64,000 nucleotides of DNA. Origin: Streptococcus suis. GTDB lineage: Bacteria > Bacillota > Bacilli > Lactobacillales > Streptococcaceae. The stretch is taken from positions 124,001 through 188,000 of the forward strand of contig NZ_POJD01000142.1 in assembly GCF_002960445.1 (NCBI RefSeq). Reading direction: 5' to 3'. The position numbers and the translations under genes are program-made. A model generated the notes under the pieces. The model was given only the letters and a program-made list of their open reading frames with translations, did no database searches and was not told the origin of the DNA. Within the stretch, counting starts at the first letter, position 1, and every line of letters starts with the position of its first letter. Positions 1 to 9,812 of this stretch are shown here, one piece after another.

Positions 1-263
1 TGATTGATACGTCAGACTCGTCTGTTACTTTTGATGTAACTGACCGAGCAACTTTGAATGGCATTTTGGAGCGGACCGATGCCTATGCGACAGGCTCTGG
101 CTTCCTAGATAGTGAAAGTGTGAACGGGATTACGGTCATTCCAATTAAAGATCAAATTGATAATCGCATGGTCTATGTCAAACGAGCTGATGGAGAATTA
201 AGCCAATGTGCTTTAGATTTTATTGAAATGATGCATCAATATTTTGATGCGAAGAAAGGTTAG
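1..263 (+). CDS. LysR-family transcriptional regulator, C-terminal fragment (5' end outside window)
   Basis: An open frame enters from the window edge (first full codon at position 3) and stops at TAG 261-263, giving about 86 residues. The tail reads like the end of a LysR effector-binding domain: a short strand with VIPIKD, then YVKRADGELS and a final helix ending FDAKKG. In streptococci a LysR-type regulator commonly sits directly before lspA, as here (lspA starts 2 nt after this stop). That synteny is the main support. The DNA-binding domain is outside the window, so target and effector cannot be judged. Confidence 0.6.
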   Translation, partial: IDTSDSSVTFDVTDRATLNGILERTDAYATGSGFLDSESVNGITVIPIKDQIDNRMVYVKRADGELSQCALDFIEMMHQYFDAKKG

Positions 264-264
264 T

Positions 265-729
265 ATGAGAAAGTTTGGATTTCCAATTCTGGCAGTTATT
301 TTGATAGCTGTTGACCAGCTTGTTAAGGCTTGGACAGTTGCCAATATTGAATTAGATACGGTTGAGCCATTTCTTCCAGGATTTATGAGTTTGGCCTATT
401 TACGCAATTATGGAGCGGCTTGGTCCATCTTACAAAATCAGCAGTGGTTTTTCACGATTGTAACAATTGTAGCTGTGACCGGTTTGATTTGGTATTATGT
501 GAAGCAAATCAAGGGTAACCTATGGACCTTGTTTAGCCTGGCTTTGATGATTGCTGGAGCTCTGGGGAATTTTATTGATCGAATTCGTCTTGGTTATGTA
601 GTGGATATGTTCCACTTGGATTTTATCAGTTTCCCAGTATTTAATGTGGCGGATATGTGTTTGTCTGTCGGTGTTGGTATTTTGTTTATTTGTATCATGA
701 AAGAAGAGAGTAATGGAAGTAAGAGTTGA
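265..729 (+). CDS. lspA: Lipoprotein signal peptidase (signal peptidase II)
   Basis: A 154-residue polytopic membrane protein that removes signal peptides from diacylglyceryl-modified prolipoproteins. Four hydrophobic segments are visible. The catalytic aspartates sit in the family motifs NFIDRIRLGYVVDMF and FNVADM near the C-terminus. The ATG at 265 is chosen over the upstream in-frame ATG at 244 because it begins the typical MRKFGFPILAV start and follows GAAGAAAGG. It overlaps the pseudouridine synthase gene by 17 nt, so the two are probably translationally coupled, an arrangement usual in Firmicutes. Confidence 0.97.
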   Translation: MRKFGFPILAVILIAVDQLVKAWTVANIELDTVEPFLPGFMSLAYLRNYGAAWSILQNQQWFFTIVTIVAVTGLIWYYVKQIKGNLWTLFSLALMIAGALGNFIDRIRLGYVVDMFHLDFISFPVFNVADMCLSVGVGILFICIMKEESNGSKS

Positions 730-1609
730 GATTGGTGGCATTCGTTTGGACAAGGCCTTGGCGGATTTGACAGATTTGTCCCGTTCAGTTGCCAATGAAC
801 AGATTAAAAATGGTCAGGTTTTGGTTAATGGACAACCCAAAAAAGCCAAATATAGTGTGCAGGCTGGTGACATCCTAACCTATCAGGTGCCAGAAGTAGA
901 AGAAATTGACTATGTAGCGGAAGACATTCCCTTAGAAATTGTCTATCAGGATGCGGATGTGGCTGTGGTCAATAAACCTCAAGGGATGGTTGTTCACCCA
1001 TCTGCGGGCCACACATCTGGTACACTGGTCAATGCTCTTTTGCATCATGTCAAGGATTTATCAGGCATCAATGGTGTTCTTCGACCTGGAATTGTCCATC
1101 GGATTGACAAGGATACATCTGGCTTGCTCATGATTGCTAAAAACGATGATGCTCATACCAAGCTGGCTGCTGAATTAAAAGACAAAAAGTCGCTTCGTAA
1201 ATATTGGGCAATTGTTCATGGAAACCTGCCAAATGACCGTGGAATGATTGAGGCACCGATTGGGCGTTCTGAGAAAGACCGCAAGAAACAGGCTGTTACA
1301 GCCAAAGGGAAAGAAGCTGTGACACGTTTTCAAGTTTTGGAGCGTTTTGGGGATTATACCTTGTTAGAATTGACCTTGGAAACCGGTCGGACACATCAAA
1401 TACGTGTTCACATGGCTTATATCGGTCATCCAGTAGCAGGGGATGAGGCCTACGGTCCTAGAAAGACCCTAAAGGGACATGGTCAGTTTCTTCATGCCAG
1501 AACGCTTGGATTTACCCATCCGAGAACTGGGGAAGTAGTGGAGTTTACGGCAGAAGCGCCAGCTATTTTCCAAGAAACGCTTGAAAAACTGCGTCAGTCA
1601 AATGGCTGA
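713..1609 (+). CDS. rluD: RluA/RluD-family 23S rRNA pseudouridine synthase
   Basis: 298 residues. An N-terminal S4-like RNA-binding domain (about 1-75, IRLDKALADLTDLSRS) precedes the pseudouridine synthase domain. The catalytic aspartate lies in HRIDKDTSGLLM, and the family motif TGRTHQIRVHMAYIGHPVAGD follows near residue 225. It isomerises uridines in large-subunit rRNA; the exact target uridine cannot be fixed from sequence. The start lies inside the end of lspA, indicating coupling. The symbol is by homology class, since Firmicutes carry several RluA-type paralogues. Confidence 0.9.
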   Translation: MEVRVEIGGIRLDKALADLTDLSRSVANEQIKNGQVLVNGQPKKAKYSVQAGDILTYQVPEVEEIDYVAEDIPLEIVYQDADVAVVNKPQGMVVHPSAGHTSGTLVNALLHHVKDLSGINGVLRPGIVHRIDKDTSGLLMIAKNDDAHTKLAAELKDKKSLRKYWAIVHGNLPNDRGMIEAPIGRSEKDRKKQAVTAKGKEAVTRFQVLERFGDYTLLELTLETGRTHQIRVHMAYIGHPVAGDEAYGPRKTLKGHGQFLHARTLGFTHPRTGEVVEFTAEAPAIFQETLEKLRQSNG

Positions 1610-1625
1610 TGAAAACCTGTTCATC

Positions 1626-1654
1626 TTGCCCATTTTCCCAACAAATGCTATACT
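1626..1654 (+). promoter_or_regulatory. Sigma-A promoter of the phnA/yjdM-like gene
   Basis: TTGCCC (1626-1631) and TATACT (1649-1654) are separated by 17 nt, with a TG extension (TGCTATACT). AAGGAG follows at 1673-1678 before the ATG at 1690. Confidence 0.7.
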
Positions 1655-1689
1655 AGTAGACGATAAAAATGTAAGGAGTATGAAAAAAT

Positions 1690-2028
1690 ATGGAAACTTT
1701 ACCAAATTGTCCAAAATGTCATTCTGAGTATGTCTATGAAGACGGCGCCCTTTTGGTCTGCCCTGAGTGTGCTTATGAGTGGAACCCAGCGGATCTAGCT
1801 GAGGAAGAAAGTGGACCTGTTGCAATTGATGCGAACGGTAATCGTTTGGCGGATGGCGACACGGTAACTCTGATTAAGGACTTGAAAGTCAAGGGTGCGC
1901 CTAAAGACTTGAAACAAGGTACACGCGTGAAAGGTATCCGTATCGTTGAGGGTGACCACAATATTGACTGTAAAATCGATGGTTTTGGTGCCATGAAGTT
2001 AAAATCAGAATTTGTGAAAAAAATCTAA
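1690..2028 (+). CDS. PhnA/YjdM-family zinc-ribbon protein
   Basis: 112 residues. The N-terminal zinc ribbon has paired CxxC motifs (CPKCHSEY and [10 protein letters not shown]), followed by the family core [20 protein letters not shown] and the C-terminal [14 protein letters not shown]. The family was named PhnA for an Escherichia coli gene near the phosphonate operon, but its physiological role is uncertain and no phosphonate genes occur here. The gene is monocistronic between its own promoter and a terminator. An ATG at 1680 is in another frame and too close to the AAGGAG; the ATG at 1690 has suitable spacing. Confidence 0.85.
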   Translation: METLPNCPKCHSEYVYEDGALLVCPECAYEWNPADLAEEESGPVAIDANGNRLADGDTVTLIKDLKVKGAPKDLKQGTRVKGIRIVEGDHNIDCKIDGFGAMKLKSEFVKKI

Positions 2029-2030
2029 GA

Positions 2031-2056
2031 GAAAGGACTGGTCAATCCAGTCTTTT
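2031..2056 (+). terminator. Rho-independent terminator after phnA-like gene
   Basis: GACTGG and CCAGTC form the stem around TCAAT, followed by TTTTG. It lies just after the phnA-like stop codon. Confidence 0.7.
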
Positions 2057-2076
2057 GTCGTCTTTGAAAGGATAAT

Positions 2077-2712
2077 ATGAAGAGTCAAACTATTTTATTC
2101 TATAGTCGGTGCTTGTTGGCAGTTTTGGCTATTACAGGAACGGTCTTGGAGATTGTAAAGTACGGTATCGGTATGCTTATGTACTATACGGTGCTTTCAA
2201 ACCTCTTGGTATCTGTCTTTGCGGTTTATATGGTGCTTGCCATGAAGAAGGGTGAGGATTTACAGGCTCCTCGTTTTCTTCGTATAAAGGCTGCGGTAAC
2301 CATGTCTATTATGATTACCTGTGTGGTCTATCACTTGATGTTGGCACCTCTTGCAGATGATTTTTGGCGAGTGGAAAACATGCTATGCCACTATATTGTT
2401 CCGATTTATTTCTTGTTAGATACCCTACTTGTCGACCGTCAGCAACAGTACAAGTGGTTTGACCCGATTTGGTGGACACTTTTGCCAGTTCTCTACATGA
2501 TTTTTGGGCTTGTTAATGGTCTTTTTATCAAAATTCCTATCCCTGATGCTAAGGACAGTCCCTTTGCCTATTTCTTCCTCAATGTTCCCAAATATGGATG
2601 GCCTTATGTACTGACCTATGCAGGCACGATTTTCGTAGCCTATCTGGTTTTTGGATTTGTTTTGACTGGTGTAAAATCCGTTACTGTCCGTCGTGGTCTG
2701 CTAAACAAGTAA
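2077..2712 (+). CDS. Pr6Pr-family integral membrane protein
   Basis: 211 residues with about six hydrophobic helices. The layout resembles the Pr6Pr/FAR-17a group of membrane proteins found in many Gram-positives: TVLEIVKYGIGMLMYYTVLSNL in the first pair, CHYIVPIYFLLDTLL in the middle and a late Y-F-F-L-N-V region. No enzymatic function is established for the bacterial members and none is proposed. It starts 21 nt after the preceding terminator, with AAAGGATAAT before the ATG. The pyr promoter follows, so it is not part of the pyr operon. Confidence 0.7.
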   Translation: MKSQTILFYSRCLLAVLAITGTVLEIVKYGIGMLMYYTVLSNLLVSVFAVYMVLAMKKGEDLQAPRFLRIKAAVTMSIMITCVVYHLMLAPLADDFWRVENMLCHYIVPIYFLLDTLLVDRQQQYKWFDPIWWTLLPVLYMIFGLVNGLFIKIPIPDAKDSPFAYFFLNVPKYGWPYVLTYAGTIFVAYLVFGFVLTGVKSVTVRRGLLNK

Positions 2713-2759
2713 CATTCTCAGCAAAATCCGAAGATTGTCAATTTTTTTACTGTAAGAAT

Positions 2760-2788
2760 TTGTCTAGGTAGAAAAATTGTGCTATACT
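2760..2788 (+). promoter_or_regulatory. Promoter of the pyr operon
   Basis: TTGTCT (2760-2765), 17-nt spacer, TATACT (2783-2788) with an upstream TG. It drives the PyrR-regulated leader. Confidence 0.8.
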
Positions 2789-2801
2789 TTGCTTAATCAA
2801 T

Positions 2802-3450
<649 letters not shown>

Positions 3451-3505
3451 TCGTTTATTTTTCAACTCAATATTCTACATCTATATCATAAAGGCAGGTA
3501 TCGTC

Positions 3506-4429
3506 ATGACAATTACAAATGGTAAAGTTTCACTCAAACACTTGGTTACTATGGAAACTCTTTCAAATGAGGAAGTGCTCGGGCTTATTCAGAGAGGAAT
3601 TGCTTTCAAAAATGGGGAGCGGGTAGAGTTGGATAGGAAGTATTATGCTTCCAACCTATTCTTTGAGGATTCGACTAGGACCCACAAGTCTTTTGAAATG
3701 GCAGAGCTTCGTTTGGATATGGGTATGATTGACTTTGATGCGCGTACCAGTTCGGTCAATAAGGGTGAAACCTTGTATGATACAATTTTGACCATGTCAG
3801 CCTTGGGGGTCGACATCTGTGTCATTCGTCACTCTGAAGTAGATTACTACAAGCAGTTGATTGATAGCCCTACCATTCAGACTTCTATTGTCAATGGTGG
3901 TGACGGTTCTGGGCAACACCCAAGCCAATCCTTGCTTGACTTGATGACTATATATGAAGAATTTGGAACCTTTGAGGGCTTGAAGATTGCCATTGCTGGT
4001 GATATTACACACTCACGGGTTGCCAAGTCCAATATGCAAATTTTGAAGCGTTTGGGCGCTGAAATTTACTTTGCTGGACCAGAAGAGTGGTATGCAGAGG
4101 AATTTGATGTTTATGGTCAACATTTGAATATTGATGATATTGTTGAGAAAGTAGATGTCTTGATGTTGCTTCGTGTGCAACACGAGCGCCATGATGGTGA
4201 TGGTGGTTTTTCGAAAGAAACCTACAATCGCCTTCATGGTTTGACAGAGGAACGTTACAAACGTTTGAAAGATAGGGCTATTGTCATGCACCCAGCCCCT
4301 GTCAATCGTGATGTAGAAATTGATGACCATTTAGTAGAGGCACCAAAATCACGCATCGTCCGACAAATGCAGAATGGTGTATTTGTCCGGATGGCGATTT
4401 TGGAAGCCATTGTTAATGGTAAGGCTTAA
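3506..4429 (+). CDS. pyrB: Aspartate carbamoyltransferase catalytic subunit
   Basis: 307 residues. It condenses carbamoyl phosphate and aspartate in the second step of pyrimidine synthesis. The carbamoyl-phosphate motif [13 protein letters not shown] is near residue 52, with HPSQSLLDL and [11 protein letters not shown] further on. No regulatory subunit gene is adjacent, as expected for Gram-positives, where control is at PyrR. The ATG is preceded by AAAGGCAGGTATCGTC, an adequate ribosome site. A 489-nt repeat-filled gap separates it from carA, an unusually long interval inside an operon. Confidence 0.97.
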   Translation: MTITNGKVSLKHLVTMETLSNEEVLGLIQRGIAFKNGERVELDRKYYASNLFFEDSTRTHKSFEMAELRLDMGMIDFDARTSSVNKGETLYDTILTMSALGVDICVIRHSEVDYYKQLIDSPTIQTSIVNGGDGSGQHPSQSLLDLMTIYEEFGTFEGLKIAIAGDITHSRVAKSNMQILKRLGAEIYFAGPEEWYAEEFDVYGQHLNIDDIVEKVDVLMLLRVQHERHDGDGGFSKETYNRLHGLTEERYKRLKDRAIVMHPAPVNRDVEIDDHLVEAPKSRIVRQMQNGVFVRMAILEAIVNGKA

Positions 4430-4439
4430 GAATTTATTA

Positions 4440-4773
4440 GACTTATCTTACTTAATGTCGCCAATAGAGGCGACGAATAGAAAGGCAAGGGACTGGTCAA
4501 TGGTTGCAAGCAACTCATTTCCCTACGCCTGCCTCTATGGAGGTCAGGCTATTCCTTGCACTAGCTCGAAAATGGATTATTATCGAATCCATTTTCTCAC
4601 GTCGGTCAGAGCAAGTCGGACTACATGCAAGGCATGTGTCCTTCTACGCAAAGTCCTATGGGACCTTTGCTACCTCTGACACTAGCCGTAAGGTTTACCT
4701 AATATCGAGCTAAACCTTACGGCGTCGGACTTATCTTATTTAATGTCGCTCAGAGAGGCGACGAATAGAAAGG
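4440..4773 (+). repeat. Structured composite intergenic repeat, copy 1 (pyrB-carA gap)
   Basis: Two 46-bp direct repeats (4440-4485 and 4728-4773; each GACTTATCTTA, then a small hairpin, then GACGAATAGAAAGG) bracket a 242-bp core. The core is dense with self-complementary segments: GTTGCAAGCAAC; GCCTGCCTC with GAGGTCAGGC; AAAATGGATT with AATCCATTTT; GTCAGAG with CTCTGAC enclosing GCAAAGTCC/GGACCTTTGC; CGTAAGGTTTA with TAAACCTTACG. The same unit recurs at 6044-6370 at about 95% identity by eye. No plausible protein is encoded; short open frames crossing it have no family features. It resembles a small non-autonomous repeat, analogous to pneumococcal BOX/RUP, though I cannot match it to a named family. 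Confidence 0.85.
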
Positions 4774-4812
4774 AGAAGGGGTGTTCTGTTGCTCGGATTT
4801 GTAACTGAATTC

Positions 4813-4902
4813 GGGCTACGGACTGGGTCAAAAAGATAGTTTTTCCTCGAACGCAAACGTTCTTGGTCAAACTCCTATTTTGACTGTGTCCGTTTAACGC
4901 CC
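4813..4902 (+). repeat. Start-codon-proximal hairpin repeat, copy E1 (before carA)
   Basis: A 90-nt segment folding on itself in three nested stems: GGGC/GCCC (4813-4816 with 4899-4902), ACGGAC/GTCCGT (4818-4823 with 4888-4893) and GTCAAAA/TTTTGAC (4827-4833 with 4878-4884), with inner hairpin GAACG-CAAA-CGTTC. It ends 16 nt before the carA ATG, and no purine-rich ribosome site lies in that 16 nt. Four other full copies in this window keep the stems with different bases. Confidence 0.9.
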
Positions 4903-4918
4903 TTAATATCTTATTATT

Positions 4919-5995
4919 ATGTCAAAAAGACGTTTAATTTTGGAAGATGGTACTATTTTTGAAGGTGAGGCCTTTGGTGCTGATATTGATGTGACTGGTG
5001 AGTTGGTTTTCTCGACTGGAATGACTGGTTATCAGGAATCAATCACAGACCAGTCCTATAATGGTCAGATTTTAACCTTTACCTATCCTTTAGTTGGAAA
5101 TTACGGGATCAATCGAGATGATTATGAATCCATTAATCCGACCTGTAAGGGGGTTGTGGTTAGTGAATGGGCTCGTAGGGCAAGTAACTGGCGTAACCAG
5201 ATGACTTTGGATGAATTTTTAAAGGCTAAGAAAATTCCAGCTATTTCTGGAATTGATACACGCGCCTTGACTAAAATTATTCGCAAACACGGTACCATGA
5301 AGGCCACCTTAGCAAATGTTGGTGATTCCGTTGAGCATTTGACGGATCAGCTGAGGGCGACCGTTTTGCCAACCAACAACATCCAGCAAGTATCTACCAA
5401 AACAGCCTATCCTGCGCCTGGAATTGGCCGTAGTGTTGTGCTGGTTGATTTTGGCTTGAAACATTCGATTCTTCGTGAATTAGCAAAACGCGATTGCAAT
5501 GTGACGGTTGTTCCTTACGATACGACAGCAGAAGAAATATTGGCTCTTAATCCAGACGGTGTCATGCTGTCAAACGGTCCTGGTAACCCAGATGATGTTC
5601 CAGAAGCTTTGGACATGATTCGGGGCATTCTTGGAAAAATTCCAATTTTTGGTATCTGTATGGGGCACCAACTCTTCGCCAAGGCCAATGGTGCTACAAC
5701 TTACAAGATGAAGTTCGGGCATCGAGGATTTAACCATGCGGTTCGTGAAATTGCGACTGGTCGAGTAGATTTTACCAGTCAGAACCACGGTTATGCTGTT
5801 GCTCGTGAAGATTTGCCAGAGTGTTTGATGATTACACATGAGGAAATCAATGACAAATCAGTTGAAGGGGTACGTCACAAGTACCACCCAGGTTTCTCTG
5901 TTCAATTCCATCCGGATGCAGCACCTGGTCCACATGATGCTAGCTATCTCTTTGATGAATTTATGGATTTGATGGATGGCTTCCAGGCAAGATAA
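4919..5995 (+). CDS. carA: Carbamoyl-phosphate synthase small (glutaminase) subunit
   Basis: 358 residues. It hydrolyses glutamine and channels ammonia to CarB. An N-terminal CPSase small-chain domain (about 1-165) is followed by a class I glutamine amidotransferase domain with the nucleophile in [10 protein letters not shown] and the histidine in [12 protein letters not shown]. The third triad position is Asp in HPD rather than the Glu of the common HPE. The ATG at 4919 has no Shine-Dalgarno sequence next to it; the nearest (AGAAAGGAGAAGG, 4768-4780) lies upstream of the E1 hairpin. It is the third gene of the pyr operon. Confidence 0.96.
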   Translation: MSKRRLILEDGTIFEGEAFGADIDVTGELVFSTGMTGYQESITDQSYNGQILTFTYPLVGNYGINRDDYESINPTCKGVVVSEWARRASNWRNQMTLDEFLKAKKIPAISGIDTRALTKIIRKHGTMKATLANVGDSVEHLTDQLRATVLPTNNIQQVSTKTAYPAPGIGRSVVLVDFGLKHSILRELAKRDCNVTVVPYDTTAEEILALNPDGVMLSNGPGNPDDVPEALDMIRGILGKIPIFGICMGHQLFAKANGATTYKMKFGHRGFNHAVREIATGRVDFTSQNHGYAVAREDLPECLMITHEEINDKSVEGVRHKYHPGFSVQFHPDAAPGPHDASYLFDEFMDLMDGFQAR

Positions 5996-6043
5996 TAAAT
6001 CTATTGTTTACAATTTAGAAAACACTTTATTGCCGAATGTCAG

Positions 6044-6370
6044 TTATTTAATGTCAACCTGTGAGTTGACGAATAGAAAGGCAAGGGACAGGTCAATGGT
6101 TGCAAGCAACTCATTTCCCTACGCCTGCCTCTATGGAGGTCAGGCTATCCCTTGCACTAGCTAGAAAATGGATTAATGTCGAATCCATTTTCTCACGTCG
6201 GTCAGAGCAAGTCGGACTTCATGCTAACGCATGTGTCCTTCTACGCAAAGTCCTATGGGACCTTTGCTAACTCTGACACTAGCCGTAAGGTTTACCTAAT
6301 ATCGAGCTAAACCTTACTGCGTCGGACTTATCTTATTTAATGTCGCTCAGAGAGGCGACGAATAGAAAGG
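6044..6370 (+). repeat. Structured composite intergenic repeat, copy 2 (carA-carB gap)
   Basis: Second copy of the element seen at 4440-4773. Its first bracket is shorter and its small hairpin has changed from GTCGC/GCGAC to GTCAA/TTGAC (6053-6057 with 6066-6070), a base-pair-preserving change. The second bracket (6325-6370) matches copy 1 almost exactly. The core 6082-6324 keeps all major inverted repeats; differences fall largely in loops, for example TTATTATCG versus TTAATGTCG between the AAAATGGA/TCCATTTT arms. No coding potential is credible. Confidence 0.85.
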
Positions 6371-6415
6371 AGAAGATACAGGTTCGAATAAGATTTGATT
6401 TTCCTATTCGAACAC

Positions 6416-6508
6416 GCCCTAAGGACTGTGCGAAAAAGATAAACGTCGTCTTGATGCTTGAAGCATCAGCGTCGCGTTTCCTATTTTAGCTTTGTCCTCT
6501 TAACGGGC
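6416..6508 (+). repeat. Start-codon-proximal hairpin repeat, copy E2 (before carB)
   Basis: Same architecture as E1 with different bases: outer stem GCCC/GGGC (6416-6419 with 6505-6508, the reverse of E1), second stem AGGAC/GTCCT (6422-6426 with 6494-6498), third GC-AAAA/TTTT-GC, inner hairpin GATGCT/AGCATC (6453-6458 with 6462-6467). It ends 15 nt before the carB ATG, with no ribosome binding site in between. Confidence 0.9.
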
Positions 6509-6523
6509 TTTGTATCATACATT

Positions 6524-9500
6524 ATGCCAAAACGTACAGATATTAAGAAAATTATGGTGATTGGGTCTGGTCCGATTATTATCGGTCAGGCTGCGGAGTT
6601 TGATTATGCTGGGACTCAGGCTTGTTTGGCTTTGAAGGAAGAAGGTTATAGTGTTGTCTTGGTCAATTCAAACCCTGCGACCATTATGACAGACAAGGAA
6701 ATAGCAGACAAGGTTTATATTGAGCCGATTACGCTTGAATTTGTCACACGGATTTTACGGAAAGAGCGTCCAGATGCTCTCTTGCCAACTCTTGGTGGTC
6801 AGACTGGTCTCAATATGGCCATGGAATTGTCTAAGGCTGGTATTTTAGATGAGCTTGGAGTTGAGTTGTTGGGAACTAAACTGTCTGCAATTGATCAGGC
6901 AGAGGACCGCGACCTCTTCAAACAACTCATGGAAGACCTCGAGCAACCCATTCCTGAATCAACCATTGTGACGACAGTTGACGAGGCTTTGGCATTTGCT
7001 AAGGAGATTGGTTATCCTGTCATTGTTCGTCCAGCCTTCACGCTGGGTGGTACTGGCGGTGGTATGTGTGCCAATGAAGAAGAACTGCGTGAAATTGCGG
7101 AAAATGGTCTGAAATTGTCGCCAGTAACCCAGTGTTTGATTGAGCGTTCCATTGCAGGTTTCAAGGAAATCGAATACGAAGTCATGCGTGATGCAGCTGA
7201 CAATGCCTTGGTCGTATGTAACATGGAAAACTTTGATCCTGTAGGAATTCATACAGGGGATTCTATCGTATTTGCCCCAACACAAACACTTTCGGATATT
7301 GAAAACCAGATGCTGCGTGATGCCAGCCTCAGCATTATTCGTGCCCTCAAAATCGAAGGTGGCTGTAATGTGCAGTTGGCGCTGGATCCACATAGTTTCA
7401 AATACTATGTCATCGAAGTAAACCCACGGGTTTCTCGTTCATCTGCCTTGGCATCGAAAGCGACAGGTTATCCTATTGCCAAATTGGCAGCAAAAATTGC
7501 GGTTGGCTTGACCTTGGATGAAATGGTGAACCCTGTTACTGGAACAACCTATGCCATGTTTGAACCTGCTCTTGACTACGTTGTGGCAAAAATTCCACGT
7601 TTCCCATTTGATAAGTTTGAAAAAGGGGAGCGCCGCCTTGGAACGCAGATGAAGGCAACTGGCGAGGTCATGGCCATCGGTCGTAACATTGAAGAAAGCC
7701 TACTCAAGGCCTGCCGTTCCTTGGAAATCGGTGTCTATCACAATGAAATGCCTGAACTCAGTCAAGTGACAGATGATGAATTGGTTGAAAAGATTGTCAA
7801 GGCTCAAGATGACCGACTCTTCTATCTCTCTGAAGCCCTTCGCCGTGGCTATACAGTAGAAGAATTGGCTCAGTTGACCAAAATTGATGTCTTCTTCCTC
7901 GACAAGCTATTACACATCTTGGAAATCGAACAGGAATTGGCAATCAATCACGATAATATCAACTTATTGAAAAAAGCCAAGAAATACGGATTTGCAGACC
8001 GCAAGATTGCAGAACTCTGGGGCAGAACTGAATCCTACATCCGTCAACTGAGAACAGACCACAAGATTGTACCCGTTTACAAGATGGTGGACACTTGTGC
8101 GGCTGAGTTCGAAAGTTCAACACCTTATTTCTATTCAACTTATGAGTGGGAAAATGAGTCAATCCGTTCGGAAAAAGAATCTGTTTTGGTGCTTGGTTCT
8201 GGACCAATTCGTATCGGTCAGGGTGTGGAGTTTGACTATGCGACGGTGCATTCTGTAAAAGCTATTCAGGCCGCTGGCTACGAAGCCATCATTATGAACT
8301 CAAACCCTGAAACGGTGTCAACAGACTTCTCGGTTTCGGACAAGCTTTACTTCGAGCCCTTAACCTTGGAAGATGTTTTGAATGTGATTGACCTTGAGAA
8401 ACCAAAAGGGGTTATCGTTCAGTTCGGTGGCCAGACGGCCATCAATTTGGCAGAGCCATTGGCCAAAGCAGGCATTCCAATCTTGGGGACACAAGTGGAA
8501 GACTTGGACCGAGCAGAAGACAGGGATTTGTTTGAAAAATCCCTGAAAGACCTAGGTATTCCACAGCCACCAGGCCAAACCGCAACCAATGAAGAGGAAG
8601 CTCTAGAAGCGGCCCGCAAAATTGGGTTCCCGGTGCTTGTTCGTCCCTCTTATGTCTTGGGCGGTCGTGCAATGGAGATTGTCGAAAATGAAGCAGACTT
8701 ACGTTCCTATATGAGAACGGCGGTCAAGGCTTCGCCAGAACATCCTGTTTTGGTGGATTCTTATATCGTCGGTCGTGAGTGTGAGGTTGATGCTATTTCA
8801 GATGGTAAGGATGTCTTGATTCCAGGGATTATGGAGCATATCGAGCGCGCAGGGGTTCACTCAGGTGACTCTATGGCAGTTTATCCCCCACAAACCTTGT
8901 CTAAAGAGGTACAGGCGACTATTGCAGACTGCACTAAACGATTGGCAATCGGTCTTAACTGCATCGGTATGATGAATATCCAGTTTGTCATCAAGGATGA
9001 AACGGTCTATGTCATTGAGGTTAATCCTCGTGCCAGTCGTACGGTGCCATTCTTGTCCAAAGTCACAGACATTCCAATGGCTCAGGTTGCAACCAAATTG
9101 ATTTTGGGACAAAGCCTTGCGGAACTTGGTTACCAAGACGGTCTTTATCCTGAGAGCAAGCAAGTGCACGTTAAGGCACCAGTATTCTCATTTACAAAAT
9201 TGGCTAAAGTTGACAGTTTGTTAGGACCAGAGATGAAGTCAACCGGTGAGATTATGGGGTCAGACTTGACGTTGGAAAAAGCACTGTATAAGGCTTTTGA
9301 AGCAAGCTATCAACACCTGTCTGAGTATGGTAATGTAGTCTTTACCATTGCGGATGAAGACAAGGAAGAAGCTCTTGGACTTGCCCAACGCTTCCATGAA
9401 CTAGGCTATGGTCTGCTGGCTACGGCAGGTACAGCTACCTATCTGGCTGATAAGGGACTATCCGTGACAACTGTTGGCAAATTGGGCGATGCTGCTTATC

Positions 9501-9703
9501 AAGATATTCCAAGTCTTGTTCGAGCAGGTAAGGTTCAGGCGATTATCAATACGGTTGGTAAAAAACGGGTGGCGGATGGTGACGGTCAAGTCATTCGAAG
9601 CTCTGCTATTGAAGGAGGAATCCCACTCTTTACAGCCCTTGATACAGCAGAAGCTATGATTAAGGTGTTAGAAAGCCGTAGCTTTATGACACAGGCAATA
9701 TAA
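6524..9703 (+). CDS. carB: Carbamoyl-phosphate synthase large subunit
   Basis: 1059 residues. It makes carbamoyl phosphate from ammonia, bicarbonate and two ATP. The two homologous ATP-grasp halves each begin with a GSGPI(I/R)IGQ motif ([17 protein letters not shown] near residue 12, [16 protein letters not shown] near 555). An oligomerisation region lies between them and an MGS-like allosteric domain at the C-terminus ([13 protein letters not shown]). ATG 6524 gives the universal [10 protein letters not shown] start; an in-frame TTG at 6458 would start inside the E2 hairpin and is rejected. No Shine-Dalgarno sequence precedes 6524. Confidence 0.97.
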   Translation: MPKRTDIKKIMVIGSGPIIIGQAAEFDYAGTQACLALKEEGYSVVLVNSNPATIMTDKEIADKVYIEPITLEFVTRILRKERPDALLPTLGGQTGLNMAMELSKAGILDELGVELLGTKLSAIDQAEDRDLFKQLMEDLEQPIPESTIVTTVDEALAFAKEIGYPVIVRPAFTLGGTGGGMCANEEELREIAENGLKLSPVTQCLIERSIAGFKEIEYEVMRDAADNALVVCNMENFDPVGIHTGDSIVFAPTQTLSDIENQMLRDASLSIIRALKIEGGCNVQLALDPHSFKYYVIEVNPRVSRSSALASKATGYPIAKLAAKIAVGLTLDEMVNPVTGTTYAMFEPALDYVVAKIPRFPFDKFEKGERRLGTQMKATGEVMAIGRNIEESLLKACRSLEIGVYHNEMPELSQVTDDELVEKIVKAQDDRLFYLSEALRRGYTVEELAQLTKIDVFFLDKLLHILEIEQELAINHDNINLLKKAKKYGFADRKIAELWGRTESYIRQLRTDHKIVPVYKMVDTCAAEFESSTPYFYSTYEWENESIRSEKESVLVLGSGPIRIGQGVEFDYATVHSVKAIQAAGYEAIIMNSNPETVSTDFSVSDKLYFEPLTLEDVLNVIDLEKPKGVIVQFGGQTAINLAEPLAKAGIPILGTQVEDLDRAEDRDLFEKSLKDLGIPQPPGQTATNEEEALEAARKIGFPVLVRPSYVLGGRAMEIVENEADLRSYMRTAVKASPEHPVLVDSYIVGRECEVDAISDGKDVLIPGIMEHIERAGVHSGDSMAVYPPQTLSKEVQATIADCTKRLAIGLNCIGMMNIQFVIKDETVYVIEVNPRASRTVPFLSKVTDIPMAQVATKLILGQSLAELGYQDGLYPESKQVHVKAPVFSFTKLAKVDSLLGPEMKSTGEIMGSDLTLEKALYKAFEASYQHLSEYGNVVFTIADEDKEEALGLAQRFHELGYGLLATAGTATYLADKGLSVTTVGKLGDAAYQDIPSLVRAGKVQAIINTVGKKRVADGDGQVIRSSAIEGGIPLFTALDTAEAMIKVLESRSFMTQAI

Positions 9704-9727
9704 AAGTATAAGCAAATTAGCAAGATT

Positions 9728-9754
9728 GACGACTTCGCAAGAGGCCGTCTTTTT
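9728..9754 (+). terminator. Terminator of the pyr operon
   Basis: GACG/CGTC stem (9728-9731 with 9746-9749) with additional pairing around TTCGCAAG, followed by TTTTTG. It lies 25 nt after carB. Confidence 0.6.
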
Positions 9755-9812
9755 GATATAATAGAGTTGTAATTATAACTAGTAGGATCGGCAAGGTAAA
9801 TAAGGGAATAAA

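Noticed and set aside
4374-4713. Short open frames across the pyrB-carA gap
   Set aside because: They lie wholly in the structured repeat, overlap each other, lack ribosome sites and are not preserved between the two repeat copies.
5976-6164. Open frame at the carA end running into the second repeat copy
   Set aside because: It starts inside carA in another frame and its sequence is repeat-derived, with no protein features.
7959-8258. Overlapping open frames within carB on either strand
   Set aside because: Shadows of the conserved carB frame without ribosome sites or family features.
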